Positions 10,401 to 25,400 of a DNA stretch of 64,000 nt are shown here, one piece after another (within the stretch, counting starts at the first letter, position 1; every line of letters starts with the position of its first letter). Source of the stretch: Hermatobates lingyangjiaoensis (lineage: Eukaryota > Arthropoda > Insecta > Hemiptera > Hermatobatidae); NCBI GenBank assembly GCA_026182355.1, contig JAPFBL010000117.1, forward strand, positions 1,541,501 through 1,605,500. Direction: 5' to 3'. A program made the position numbers and the translations under genes. The notes under the pieces were generated by a model. It ran no database searches and was not told the DNA's origin. It saw nothing but the letters and a program-made list of their open reading frames with translations.

Positions 10401-13400
10401 CAATTTCTTTACTGACTTGTAAGTTCTTTCCTCGGTTTCATATAGCGTAAGAACTTGTTTGTTGATTTCTCATGCCTGTTCATATTAAGGGCTGAGAATT
10501 GCTCGTTTACAAAAGATTTATTCTCAATAGATAGTACATCCTTAACTCTGTGAAACACCATTTCAATGTTGTCAAATACGCAATATATTCATATGCTCAA
10601 TTGAAATTAAAATCAACTAACAATACCTACTTGCCACACCTGTGTATTTTCAAAACAAACTTGTCTGTGAAGTTAGGAAAATACAGCTAAAAGCCCCATA
10701 ACTTCGCTTCTGTATTGAATTAATAATCTAGTTAGAGCCATATTTTAAGTTAGGCCCACACAAATCCAGTGTCAATGTTTCAGCTTGCTATGTCTTATGG
10801 TGGCTGAGTTTACTTGTGACAAACATTTTTCCGTTAAACGTCCATAACTTCACTTCTACGTTGAATTTCCAATCAATTCATAGCCTATATTTTAAGTTAG
10901 ACCTACACAAATCTACTGTAAAAGTTTCAGCTTTATATGTCTTATGGTAGCTGAGTTTACCTGTGACAAAGTTTTGCGGACGAACCGACAAACCGACAAA
11001 CCGACAAACCGACAAACCGACAAACCGACAGAAATTTTTCTAAGGGTGGATTCGGTTTCTCCAATGTATGAAACGTAAAGAAAACTTGAAATGAGTCAGT
11101 TCTGAGCAATGTACAGACAAAATCATTATTTTATTTATAAAGATGACAAATCAGAAGGAAAAACATATAAAAAGTACTCATATAAACTCCTATTTGATTG
11201 TTTAATTGTCCTGTTTAATAAACTCCTTGTTTAATCCGAAGAATTAAGACAAATATATTTATCTAAACGTTTTATATTCCCATTACAATTTCTAATTCAG
11301 ATCATATGCAACACATATATTCAACCAATGCACATAATGCGTATACAAAAATAGTGCATAAAATGTTGTTATTCATTAAAATACATATTTGAAGCGGTTA
11401 GGGCATATTGTAGCAATATTGGTGAGCATTATTCCTAGAAATCACATTATTAATTTGTTTTTTCAGAAAAAAACTTAATAAAATAACTTGGCATCATCTT
11501 ACAAAAAAAAACTGCTTATGTTTTGGACTAACTTTGACTGCAGGAGCAGAGACATGATTCCTGCTGCTAGAGGAGCAGCTGCTGACGTACCGACGAATTT
11601 CTGAGTGCAAGTGTTGTTCAAATCTATTGTTGCCTAGAAAAGACAAAAACTTGTTTATAATATTTGCAATGGTAATAACCTAACCAATCTTCAGTGATCT
11701 ACAATGAACAATAACATATTATTAACTATATCCCTGACAGAATCAACTAACAATAATTAACTAACAATTAATATAACTAACTAATAATTAGCTCAAAATT
11801 TAGTTCACCATTTATATTATTATAAACCACCTTGGTTAGTAAATTTTCTTTTTTACTCCTGCAGTATTGATAGACTGCGATCTTCACAGAGTGGCCACTA
11901 GGTTGTGACCGAGTGTACTCTATTGGGATTAAATCAACAGTATATTAGTCTATTTAAATATGTATTCTAGAAATATTTGAATAACTATTCTGCATGAAAT
12001 ATTTGATATGTTTACTTGTTATTAATATCTTTTAAGGTTTTTACTTTATGTTTAGTTCTTTTTTGTTTTGCATTTTATATGTACTTCTTTTTGTCTCATT
12101 GGTAATTGCTTACTTTAAGTAATTCTTTTACTTGATAAAAAGTTTTTGATATAATTTGAAAATAGGTTTATTTTTTCAATGAGTTACTTATACTGAACTC
12201 TAAAATTATAATTATATGAAGCAAACAAGTCTAAGAGGTTAGTCGTGCAATCCGTAATTTTGTGGTATTTAACAGATGGAGGCTGGACTCTGGTCGGTCG
12301 TCTACTCCTACATTTTGGTAGTTTACATGATGATGAACATGAAGTGTTCCAAATGCGTAGAATAGTAAAAAAAGCTTATTATATATGTGTGCAGGCTTTG
12401 ATTTATCTATTTACTCCAGTAAATCAAACAGATCATTGCCCGTTCAACATAATATTAGTTTTTTTCTGTCTTACAATCTGTTTTTCAGCATTTCAAAATG
12501 AACACCGTTTTAATCACATATACTCACCTAAGGTTAATATAAAAGGCAAAATTTCAAAAACCTATGTAATTAATAGTGCAAAAACAACATATTTTTAATA
12601 CATAAGATATTTTTAAGTTAGTGGAATATTGCTTTAACAAAAAAAAAAAAAAAGAAAAAAGAAAATTGGGTTAGTGTATTATTCCCTATATACGTATGAC
12701 TTCCCAAATCCTCCCGCAGTTCTATTCCCGAATTCTCCCAGAAAAACTGAGTCGTTTCTGGGTCTCTTTGCTGATGACATTTCAGTGGCCTTTAGATGTG
12801 CTAGTGTGGAGTTTGCCACAAGACAGTTACAAATCTACCTTGATCAAATTTCTCACTGGTTCAGTAGCTGGAAACTTGAAGTCAATCCAGCAAAGAGCAT
12901 CTACATACAATTCAGTAAAGGGACACCCAAGCAACCTCCCCCCGTCTTTATTAGTCGCCAGTTAATATCTTACAGATCCCAGGCCAAATACCTGGGAATA
13001 ATAATTGACAGCAGGCTCACGTTCAAACACCATCTGAAAAATAGATATAAATTGGGTCTGGCACTAATGTCAAATTTGTATCCTATCCTGAAGTCGAAGA
13101 ATACTCCACAGGTAGTAAAGGACCTCATTTATAAGGTGGTAATTAGGGCTAGCATTACTTATGGATGCTCGACCTGGTTCCAAGCCGCAAGAACAAATAA
13201 AACCTTGATACAAGTAGTTCAAAATAAATGTGCACGCCTTATGGCTGGGGCACCTTGGTATGCCAGAAATGTGGATATTCAAAGAGACCTCAGGTTAGAA
13301 ACAATTGACCAATTCTCGAGTAGACTGGTGACCAATGAGGACACGAAAATTCCAACCCATCCAAACCCCCTTATCCAAGCCTATCCCAAATAATTCCCCA

Positions 13401-16400
13401 AACACATCCACATTAGAAGCTGTTATTAAAATAGAAGGCCAAATCCTTAAAAAAGACTGACAAGACAGGACACAATGAGACCAAACGACCACGAAATGAC
13501 GTAAACAGACAAAAAAAAAAAAAAAGTACAGACATTTACATACTGACCCCACCACCACAGCAGGACAGTAATTCAGCATTAGTAGGTCCCTGACCTGGAA
13601 CTGCTAATACAACGTGCACAACAGTGCGCGGAAAGAATCGTTGGTCGTTGGTTGGTCAGTGGACTCAGGTATTTACACAAATATTACTAAGTCTGGCAAT
13701 GAGAGTAGCTTATAACTTCATTTCAAAACTTTGGGTACACGTACACTCATTCTGTACAGATATTACCCTAAGAAACATTTAGATTGCATTAGATGACTTC
13801 AAACGCAAAATTTGTCAAAATAAGGGAAGTAACTTTTTTTTCTTTTTATCCATAAGTAACCAACAATAATGACTGATATAGGTTTCATAAGCAGTTATCA
13901 GTTTTAGCTCTAAGAGGACAGTTCTTAATAAATCTATGTAGCAAGAAATTTAATAAAGGATAAATAAATTGATAGAAAGAATATGTGAATATACATCCTA
14001 TTCCGTATCACAAGGAAATCATTATAAGTGATTTGATACGGTTTGGTTATGTGATAGTTCTAAAGAAAGTTATTATTCTATTGTGAAAATAATATTGAAG
14101 TGAATAATAGCAAAAAAAGGAAAGTGTTATCATAGAACATTCGCATTAATCTGAAATCTTATTTTCTTCTTTTAATATTTAAATATTTTTCGTGATACGA
14201 TTTCGTCTACTTTTAAGTCAATTAAAACAGTTCTGAAAGGTAACTTTTAATTAAAAACGTAGTACAAAGAAATAAATCAATCTCGCAAGATGTTTCATTC
14301 TCACCTGCAGGTATAATATACTAAATAGTTATAACCGTCCATTATCTTCTTTTTTAATAAATATAATCTTTGTACAGTATTTGTATAATTTAAAAGTCAA
14401 CCCTATATGTTTAATAACCTTTTGATTTATTAGTCTTAAGTTTCTCATAATGGAATTTAGAAGTATTATAAGAACATTGAGGTTTGAGCATTTATAACTC
14501 TATATTTTTATAAAGACACCTCTAGGTGTTTACAAACTGAGATTCTTACGATCATTTCGTTGCGTGGACCTCCACTGGAGTATGCAGTGGTCATGATAGC
14601 CGAACAACGGTCTCCATAGAATACAGCCTTACCCTCCTGTGACGCTGAAGCAATGCCAATCGTGTAAATAGATTGTATGTATCCATCTGCTCCACAATTA
14701 TCTCCCACGAACTTTCCATTTCCTGCGGCGAATATATATATGACTCCTTTACCACCTCTACCCTTTAAAACAAAGATAGAAGAGAAACTTAAATTTAATA
14801 CTTAGACAAACGTATGAAATTAATTAATATCTTCATTATTATTTTTGAAACAATATTATCTTGCTATAAAAACATAAACATAATTCGCCATTTATTGATA
14901 AATGATAAATACTAAACATATTCTACATTTAGGCGTGGGGAACCTGCGGCCTTTTGAATCATGAAGTACTGCCTTCTATGACTTATTGAGAAAAAATTTT
15001 TTTCAGAATATAAAGAATTACAATTCTGGTAAAAAAGACAAAAAAATTTGCAATTTAGTAAGAGGACTATTCATCAATCATTACTAAAGAATTTTTGGCT
15101 TTTAGGAAATGATATTCCTGAGTTAACAAAGGTAATAAATGAAGGCAGTGAGGACACTCCAGAAACTTTTGAAATATGTGAAACAGTTCTATATTGACTG
15201 ATCGAGTAATAGAATGAAAGATTAAAGGATCTCACAATATAACTATTAAATAAGAATCTCTTGTCCATTAGTTGTGGTCTAGGACTTTTTGGGAAGTGGA
15301 TGGTGCAAAAATGGTCTTTTTTTCCAAGAAAGGTTCCCCACTCCTATTTCTACATAATTCAAAACGTGCATACACTGTGTGTTAGCTACATTCAGCCTTT
15401 GTAGTGCTGCTCTGTTACAACTCTTAGGCATATCTCACAAAATTTTGAAGGAATATTTCCAACGCCTTTTAAAGATAAAAGAAGAGATAAAAAAGTTGTT
15501 TACGAACTTTGGTGGCACCTCTGTGAAGTGCCATGAGTGTTAGTGTTCCTGGCGCCTCCATGGTGCGTCCGTCGTCTGAAGGTCCCCAGGAGCATGAGTA
15601 GACATCCACAGAGTCCAGAGCGTAATTCAGAGCCATTGATTCAAGCATGTCGCTGGGAGGACCATCTAGAAGCTTGATTCCTATATATAACATGCTAATT
15701 AAGAATGAAGGATAGTAATATATAAATAGCATAGGCAGTGAATTTTTTTTATCATACAACTGTCAGACAGACTCCACATATACAACACAATCTTGAAGCC
15801 TTCTTGGGCTTATGCTATAGAACTTTGGGGTTCTGCCAAACCTTCAAATATTCGTCCTATACAAGCCATCCAATCAAAAATACTCAGAAAACTCTCGCAT
15901 CTCCCATTTTACGTCCCAAATATAATCATTCACTGAGATCTTAAAGTCCACTTCGTTCTCGACTATGCAAAAGACCGCTACAAAAAATTCCACAGTAAAC
16001 TCTCAACTCATCCAAATCCACTTGCTCAAAATCTATCCCAACTAGTAATCCCCACAAACCCCCAAAGACAACAAAAACGGCATGGCCACGTGACTTTCTG
16101 TCGTCATAAAGCTTAAACATAGTTACGGAGTGCCACTAATGGGTGTCCACCCGATTTCCGCCACTTCCTGAAATCAAAATTACTTCTAAATACATGAAAT
16201 TGTAGTCGAAGTATCAAAAAAAAATACAAAAACAAAAAACAAACAACTGTCAATCTCTCGGAGAAAATTGAAATATATCAGTATATACTTAACATCTCAT
16301 TTTTCTTTATATTTTCCAATTTAGCAATGGATGGGCTATACTAAGACTACACACTACTCACACTTTTCCTTTTTGCTTTAAATGTATTTCCTAAGAATTA

Positions 16401-19400
16401 TTTGTTTTTGTTCAACAAATAATAAGGCATTCCTTTAATTGTTGGTAAGTTTATTTTTTTCTTATTCAGGACGAAATAACTTCCTCTAACTTATCAATAA
16501 TTACTAAACTACTTCAAAATCTAATTAAAACTCGTAAAACTAGTGCCGTAACATATTTCAAATAACCTAATGTAAATGAATATTTATATTTGTTTTCAGA
16601 GAGTTTCAATTGAATGTAACATGACGCATTTTAAAAGAATTTTTTTTACAAAATCGAAATCACAATTTATAACTCAAATGCTAAACGAGGATGAAGAATT
16701 ACAAAAAGCATGCTACAAGGAAGATTTGGATTACAGATAAACAAGAAATTTGCAAAGGTTTCTTAAGCCCACTTTGGATTGATACTTTCATAATGTTATA
16801 CTCTCAGTATCACGGAGATGTGAATCATAGTTAAAGAGATTATGCCGGCTATATCATAAATTGTTCTTCTCAGTCAACCCGTTTGGATCTGGCCTTCTGT
16901 GAGTAAATTGAGTTTTCAACGGATTATTCCATTTCAATTGCCTCATCCTGTTCGATAATTTCTTAAATTGACAGTTGATTAACTAAGTATCTTATTTACA
17001 TATTTTCTGAATATTTAAAAAATATTTTTTTTTTATTTTTTAGACTATTCCTGTCTTTTTATTGTCCATTTCTCGTCTTCTCCTTAGTTGGTTTCTTAAG
17101 GTTCATAAGTCTACCAGTCACCCAAAGATGTAATCTCTTTTTTATGGGAAATTCCCAAAAACCTGTTATTTTAAATAAATAACTCTCTAACGACGTGCGA
17201 TTTTGGTGAAAAATATTTTTTCAGGGGGTACTAACAAAAACTTATCTTTGATATTCTGTTATTTTTTTTTATGATATCCTCTCTTTCAACCTCTGGCTTT
17301 ATATAACAGCAAACGTTAGTAAATATTGACACTAAAAACAGTTTCATTAAAATTGTTTAAAAATAATTTACTTTAACAAATTTTAAAACATTAGGCAGTT
17401 TTATTTTCTTCTTCATTATTTAATATTATTTCCTAGGACATTTAAAAATTTTTAAAAAATTAAATATTAAAAAATCAAAATATACAATTGGCGTTTGATA
17501 TTTGCTTGCATTGTTACCCACCTACCAGTAAAATAGATCTTACAGAACAGGTTTACTTGCTTTGTATTAATATATATAATAATTCTTCTTTTGAATAAAT
17601 ACTTCTATATCCATAAAAAAAAATATTTATCCAGAAAAAATTATCATTTTTGAATTGAAACCCATAACAACAAATTTATTTGGAACTTTTATCTATTAGT
17701 AATAATTGTATTCATTTTTATTTTGGTATTTGAATTCTCGCAAACCTGATTCATTTGAAAAATTGGGATAATACTCTTACAAAACAGAATTACAACCAGG
17801 TTTTCCAGTCTTTTAAATACGTAAAATTAATTATTAACATAATAATAATAATTATTATTATTATAAATAATAATTACAATTCCGCGCCTACCTATACAAG
17901 ATAAGAAAGCATGAGACTCCCGAGTGCCTGTATTGCACAGAATAGACGATGTGGAGCATACATTCTTTGTATGTAAGAAATAGAATAGCCAGAGAAGTGA
18001 TTTGGTGAAGAAAATTGGTATATTCTTACCAGAAACATCATGACCAAAATGATAGAGAAGGCTGATGTATGGAAATTGGTAGATGGCCTGTTCAAAAGTA
18101 TCCTCTCTACAAAAAGGAGACACTTAGAAGGGAATGACTAATTCTAAATCTAAGCATGCCTTTCGTAAGGGAATGAATGTGGTAAACAGTTCCAGGCTAG
18201 TGTCCAAGAAGAAAAGGGGGTGTTTTAGTTGGTAGTCTGGTTTACTTGTAGCCCAGCGCAATGTGCGTAAATGCATTTCACCTCCTTACCAAAAAAAAAA
18301 AAAAAAAAAAAATATAATTACATTTCTTATTTTTCTTATAATTGTTACTTGTCCACCTGGCAAAGTCGGCGCTACATGTTTATAATGAGATATATGAATA
18401 AATGCAGCTATTCAAACAGACTTTTTACAATAATTCATTCATAAATGTGTGAGCATTAATCTTCAAAGAGTGAGAAGTCGTTTACCTCCAATGCTAGCAT
18501 TGTAGGCGATTCCCACACCGCACACCTGGTTGTCCGCTACCATGGCTATTTCACCTGCGCACTTGGTCCCATGTGAATTCGATCCAAAGCCGTCGTACCT
18601 CGGAGTAGGGTCGAAGTCCCCCTCATTTAGGTCTACACTGATCTCAGGTTCCTGTTCAATGGGCAATAATCATTTCAACCTTGCCAACTTACTACATGTT
18701 TATTTACAGTGAAAGTTACATACTCTTTGGAAGAAACATAGTTGTACTTCAATTACATTAAATTATTGTTACCAATTGTTCCCAATGATTCATCCAATTT
18801 TTTTTAACAATTTATGAATTTAAATAAATTTGTCCTGAAACATTAGTAAAACTACAATCTTTACTAATATTATATATATAAAATTTTTTTACATAATAAA
18901 TATATATGTCATCCAAAAGAATGCATTGGCCATCAATTGACTGTAACATTTATTCAATATAAAATACATTCATAGGAGTAAATAGGAATGATAGAAACTA
19001 AAAACACATATACCAATGGTTAATACATTGAAGTTTATTCAAGACTAGTAAACAGAGAGACTTGTAAGCATAGAAAAAATGGTAAGACTTGCTAATAATT
19101 ATATACGCAATGAATACAAAAAAATGGTATTGTTGGTGAATCAACTGCAGTCACAATAACAAATGAAAATAAAATGAAGAAATTGAATGGAATGTACAAA
19201 ATAAAAGTAATATAGAACTGGACACAAAAATAAACATTAAAAAGAATGGTATGTGAGGTAAAATATTATGGATTTAGATGTTTGTCATGACTACTCTTGT
19301 CGTAGCGATGTTTTGGCAAAGGTAACATTGTTTATAAAGTATAAGTAAATCCTCCATACCAAAAATGGCATGTTTGTCATGCCAGATTATGGGACTTGCC

Positions 19401-22400
19401 AAATCACAGAATAGTGGGTTTCAGTAACCCCACTTGTCAGGCAAACTGTCACTATTTATGTTTCAAGTAAAGTTTCAGTGAAAGATTTTAAAACTTCTCT
19501 GTTTGTTTAAAAACTATTTGTTCTTTATATAGTGTTAAAGATCATTTTTCATGATATAAGTTTGAGCTAAATATATCTGTAATGGGATCCCAAACTTATT
19601 CTTTGGGGTGAAACGGTGTCACCTTTTTAATACACAGGCAACATATCAAGTTGTGCTATTTACACTAAGAACATGAAGAATTGAAGGTAATTTTGCATCT
19701 ATAGAGACACGGCGCAAACGTACAACAGAAGAATGAATTACTGGAAGGTAAACAACCACTGTCTGTTATTGTTATCGATATTTATGCTAAGTTTAAAGTT
19801 GACAGCTTTACAATGTAGATTAATAATAGAGATAATGTTTCATAGGAGTTTGAGTTTAATATGTGCTATGCGTAGCAAGGACCACGTCAACATGCTTTCT
19901 GAGCATGATAATAATCACAAAAACATAGCAATCACACTTTCGACCAATGAAGTTTTCAGTGACTCATTGCATTCACATAAATTTATGTCATTTTAATTTA
20001 GCATTAATTAATTATTTAATGTGACAACCAGTTAAAGACCGGATACAATGGAAAAAATTACAAAAATTCTACCCAGGTGTTTATGTAAATAACATGTCAT
20101 AAGGATTATGTAAATGTCATAAAGATACATCAAATTCTTGTGCATTATGTTACATTTATATTAAGTTGTTTGGGACAGTTCTAGTCATACTGCACACAAT
20201 TAGAAGAAACAGCTCTGTGTTTTCAGTTTGTCTGAGGAGATCAGGATTTTTAAATCAGTTTGACTTGTCAATAAACATTGTCGTAGAAGCATGCGACTCA
20301 AGTTCCATTAATATTAAGAAAGTTCATGAATATTGAGGAAAAAGCCTCAGACAACCACGTTTTTCATGACGACTACATTTCCCAAATATATCCTGCATTG
20401 AAGAAGAGCACAGAAAAATCCATATTTTGAGGAAACAAAAAATTTATGTCTCTATCCACTATATAAAGTGTAGATGACTACACTAAGAATCATAGAAACA
20501 ATGGTAGGTTCAGGGACTTACTAATGGTGTAAAGGGAAGTTAATAACTTTTAGGTCTTCAATTCTGAAAATGATGTAAGACAATCATTTTATTCCACATA
20601 TTTTGTTCAGTCCTAAAATAAATTTTAATTTGAGTAGCTTAAATTAACGACACAAAGTAGTTATTTGGGGAACAATGTTCACTTGTCAGTACAACATTTC
20701 AATAGTGTTATCTATTCCTTTTTATATTAATATAACTGCTATAACATATAAAAATAATAAAAAAAATCAATGCCCAGATTTCCATATATTCATCTTACGT
20801 ATTAAAGTCTTGCATATAATTCAATTACTTACAATTATGAAAAATTTATTTCTTCTTTTTTCTCATCGTCTACATACTCTAGAGATAAAAATTATTAATC
20901 AAGTGCAAATCTAAATTTGAATGAATAAAGAGATTATGATTTATCAATAACTGGTGTGACCAAGCTGGCATGAGAAAATAAAACATATCAATTTAAGATT
21001 CAATATCAAAAATTAGATAAAGATAAGTATGACGTCATTTTTTAACTAAATTGACCAATAACCCAATGATATATTATGGTTTTTGGGTTTCTATGCTACT
21101 CGTATTGTATATATAGTGTATAGTTAAAACTGGAATGTGTAACATTTAAGCAACAAATATATTATAAGAAGGGGTGATTAAAGGGCTTACGTAGTTTTCT
21201 CTGATGTCAATGTGGTCTTTTTCAAGACCATCGTCGACTACAACGACCCTTATTCCACTGCCAGTGATGCCCTCCGCATAACAAGGGACCGTGTTCAAGT
21301 CCATCACGGGAGATTCACTTCTTCTCCTATAATCTTGCTTATTTCAACAAAAGACACAAAATAACTTTCTTTAAGAAATAAGTTTAAACTTATGATTACA
21401 TTATCTTATATTAATTAAGGTGAAGTACAGAAAAAATAAATGAAACATACATCGATATGATTATGTTTATCTCTCATATGCTCTCAAAAAATTCAATAAT
21501 ATGTTAAGAGTCTCAAATATTTTACTAATTATTTTTGAATGTGGTAAAGTTTACTTAAATGGGGTTTTGTTTTTTATACATATGATTGAGTTGTTTGTAG
21601 CCCAATAAATAAATAATCACCAGGTTATGATTTCAGAATGGAAAATTTTTCACACATAAGTTCATATTTAGGGTAACAGTTTGTGTTGAACCGTTACATT
21701 TAATTCTTTAATCGCATTTTTTAATAATGTTTTGTTGCTTGCAAGCTATTTAATTAAGAAGAACACAAAATTGCTGAATTATAGAGTCTTTAGAAATGGA
21801 TAATAAAAGCTGAAATATTTTTCCACCATGGATGAAATAAAAGAGGTGAATATTCTAAACGATAGTAATGACTCATGTCATTTCAATTCCAAATCAACTG
21901 GAATTGATTCCTCTATATCAAACGTTTAGAGTTGATATAGGTTCACGTTTAAGGTTTGTGCAGTTGATACCGTAAAACAGGATTCTATTATTGATCGTAC
22001 ATTTGACGATTCCGTTGGCCACCTTTTCTGTAAAATCTGATGTCAAAGATAAATCACGTGTTTGAACTTTCCTAGTTGAAATCGAAATCTGAAATATTGA
22101 AAAATATTCCTATTATATATGTGAAAAAAGAAACGCAAGAGGTAAAACACACCTATAGAATTCATGAAAAATATCTATTTAATACTGTATATAAAAAAAA
22201 TTGTATGAAGAAAAATTTCAAATAATATAAACTACTGCTATCGAAAACTGGCAATGTCATAATTTAAAGAGAAATATTGCATCAAAAAATTATCCCGACT
22301 GGCTTTAAAAAAAAGTGATTAAAAAATGCCAAAGACAGAAAAAATATTGTACCAAAACTCATGAAGAAACAAATAATTTCCGATGTATGTTAAATTGAGA

Positions 22401-25400
22401 AGTATCAATGACATCAATAATAACAAAGACTGTGCCTCTGAAATCTTAAAAAACAATAGTTGAAACGTGTCTAAAGTAAAGAGCAACATATCGGCTATAG
22501 TTGACAGATCATACAAAGATGGTTTCATTGAATGTGATAACATGCTATGCAACAAACTTAAGGCTGGTGAATATTTTGGCAGAATATTTTTTTAAGCAGA
22601 GAGATTTGGTCAGGAATATGGATCGCGTGTCAAAAAAAACTACCCACTTGTAGGTTGCTTTAGTAGTACAAGGACAGCTATTAGCTTTAGCTTCTTGAAA
22701 TAACTGAAATTTAAAATAATTTGGCGTCATAATTGCTTTTATATAAAGTAACGTAAGTAAAACTACAAATATAATTATGGACTTATGAAACAAACTAACC
22801 CAATCCTAGAGTCCGTGGTAGATCACCTTCATCGGTCATTGAAGATCAAATAAACGAATAATTTTATAGAATTCTTTGTGACTGGGATGAAAAAATGGTT
22901 TATGCATTTAATAACAACCTTCTTTTATGGCCTTTCAAGGGCTTTGAAAGTTTGTTATGGTTAGTTGAACGATGTATATCTGTAGGTACTCATTTCTCTA
23001 TGTACTCGTATGATTCAGAACTCCATTGATTAAAAGGACAATATTCATTGATAATTGTCATCACTTATATGAAGGAAGTCTTAATTAATTTTAAAGATTG
23101 TGACATGATTTACAAGATAATTTATGATATTATATTAATTTATTATGATATTAAAGATGTAGAAGGAATGAAACACTCTTTAAAAATGAAGTTTTCGAAA
23201 AGTGAAATAGAAATAATTTTTCCAGAAAAAGGTTATATTTACAAAATTATAAAAATATTTCAAAATACTGAATTGTATTGAACTATCTATGCGGGCTGAT
23301 ATTCTCATATAATTAATTAAGCCAGATGAAGGGTTTATTCTCGAAATGTATTAAATTTTACTGGGAACTAGTTAAAGTAAAAACAGTTTGTGCATTGCCT
23401 TGTCCCTGGGTATGTTGCAAGCGAGATACAGATTTCATTGTGAACTACCCAGGTTAGTTGAATATTGGCCACAATAACAACCAGTGGAAGTCTGTTCAAC
23501 GCGTTTTCTGATCCATAAAAGAAACACTAAAACTCAGGGTACTGTATGATGAAAAGTACCTTTGCGAGAAATGTTAACTGCGAGTGATCTATTTGTAATA
23601 GTTGTTTTTTACTACTTGGTTTTAGCCCTATTTTAATAGAGTCAACAGAACATTGAGCTGAAGCGTTATAAACCGAATACTTGGCAATGACCAAGAAAGT
23701 AAAAAAGAATGAGACTTTAACGAGAACGGGATGAAGGAAGAGCAGTTAATACAGTTATATACAATAGTGCCAGTGTACTACGAGTACTATGTTAAACAAA
23801 GATTCACAATTGTAGGAAACCCACTGACAGTAGATATCGTTGAAATTGCAATGATATTGATTCATCAGTTAAAAAATATGTTCTAAAGTAAGAAACTTTA
23901 TCTGATATAATGAGAAAAGCATATCAGATGAAAAAGCATCTGAGTTGTGCTGAAGGTCAATGATGACCAGAGAGATGTAAGTACAGCTGGAGAGGTATTT
24001 ACAATGCTGGTAACAAAAGTGTCATACCAGCCTCCCAAGATGTTAGTGGTTATAACCTGCTGTCTAGAACCTCCGGCGTAAACGCGTTTATGGTCTGTCT
24101 CAAATGACTTTATGTATTCCTATTTCATGTCTGTAATTTATTGCGCATTATATGTAATGTAATAAATACTAAAACAAAATGAATCACTTCAATTATACAT
24201 CAATTAAATGTTGCATTTATGTTTTTCCATTTCTATTAAAAGTATAATCATTATTATAACCTAATATTAGAACAATAATACTCAAGTCAGTGGTAACAGC
24301 AAAATGCATGAATAATTATAAACAGCCATAGAGACAACTATTGTACTTGTATATTGTACTTATGGAAAAGAAAATATTTTCCAATCCAGTGTTCAAAACA
24401 ATGAATTTTTACAAAACATGAAAATAATTAAAAATATATTATTACAATTTTAGTATATAATATTTTAATGCGAAACTTAAAGTTTTCAAAGACTACCGAA
24501 CAGTAGATTAAAATTAACACTCGTCTGATATAAAGACAAATTTTTGCCGCAAAAGTGTAACTGCGTAAAAATCTAATAATAGTTTTTTTTCTTAATCAGT
24601 AACAAACACTGGATTAACAAAAAATAAGCTACTAAGGGAAAACTTTTCTTTTAATTTGTTGATAAAAAAAATATGACAAACTCTATGACTGGACAACACA
24701 CCCACAATACCACACTTATTTTACAAACATATAACTATTTATCACAAACATATTGATAGCTATTCTAAAACTTGTTATCCGACTTTGTATGATAGAGTAA
24801 AGAACAATATAATATGTCCATAAAAAATACATCTAGTCAGTATTGGTACTCTGAAATGTATATGTTTGCAGTTATTCAGAATTTTGGTTATAAAGTTTAT
24901 AGCAAATAATACAATACATATTAAGTAATGTATTTATTACATACAGCTTAAATTATAATACAAATAAGAAAAAAATGTTAAATTTCATAAACATTTCATA
25001 TAAATTATATTTCAATTCATTAAAATTAATTACAAATTTCGTTAATGGCTTTAATTATTAAATTATATAATTTTACTATTATTAAATAAATAATAATATT
25101 TTATCTGACATGTGGGACAGGTATGTAATACACTAAAATTACCTTCGTCAGGGCTATCCACTTTTCGAATGATTCGAACATTTTCAAACTTTTCTTTTAA
25201 CATAGTAATATAAACGATATGAATATTCCAAATTATAATATGTCAGTGTAGATAGTTATCAAAGAAAATATTCTCAAATAAGGGAATATTCTATAATTAC
25301 TTTAATAATGAGAAGAAAAAAGAAATTAACAGCTTACCATCTCGTGAGGAACCACCTATTTGCTAGCTCCAGTATTATTATATGACTACAAGTGGTATAA

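Noticed and set aside
12245..12598. 117-codon plus-strand open frame in intron 8
   Set aside because: No recognisable domain, biased composition, no homologous copy in the window and no splice context.
18530..18712. Plus-strand frame over convertase exon 6
   Set aside because: Antisense shadow of the catalytic His exon.
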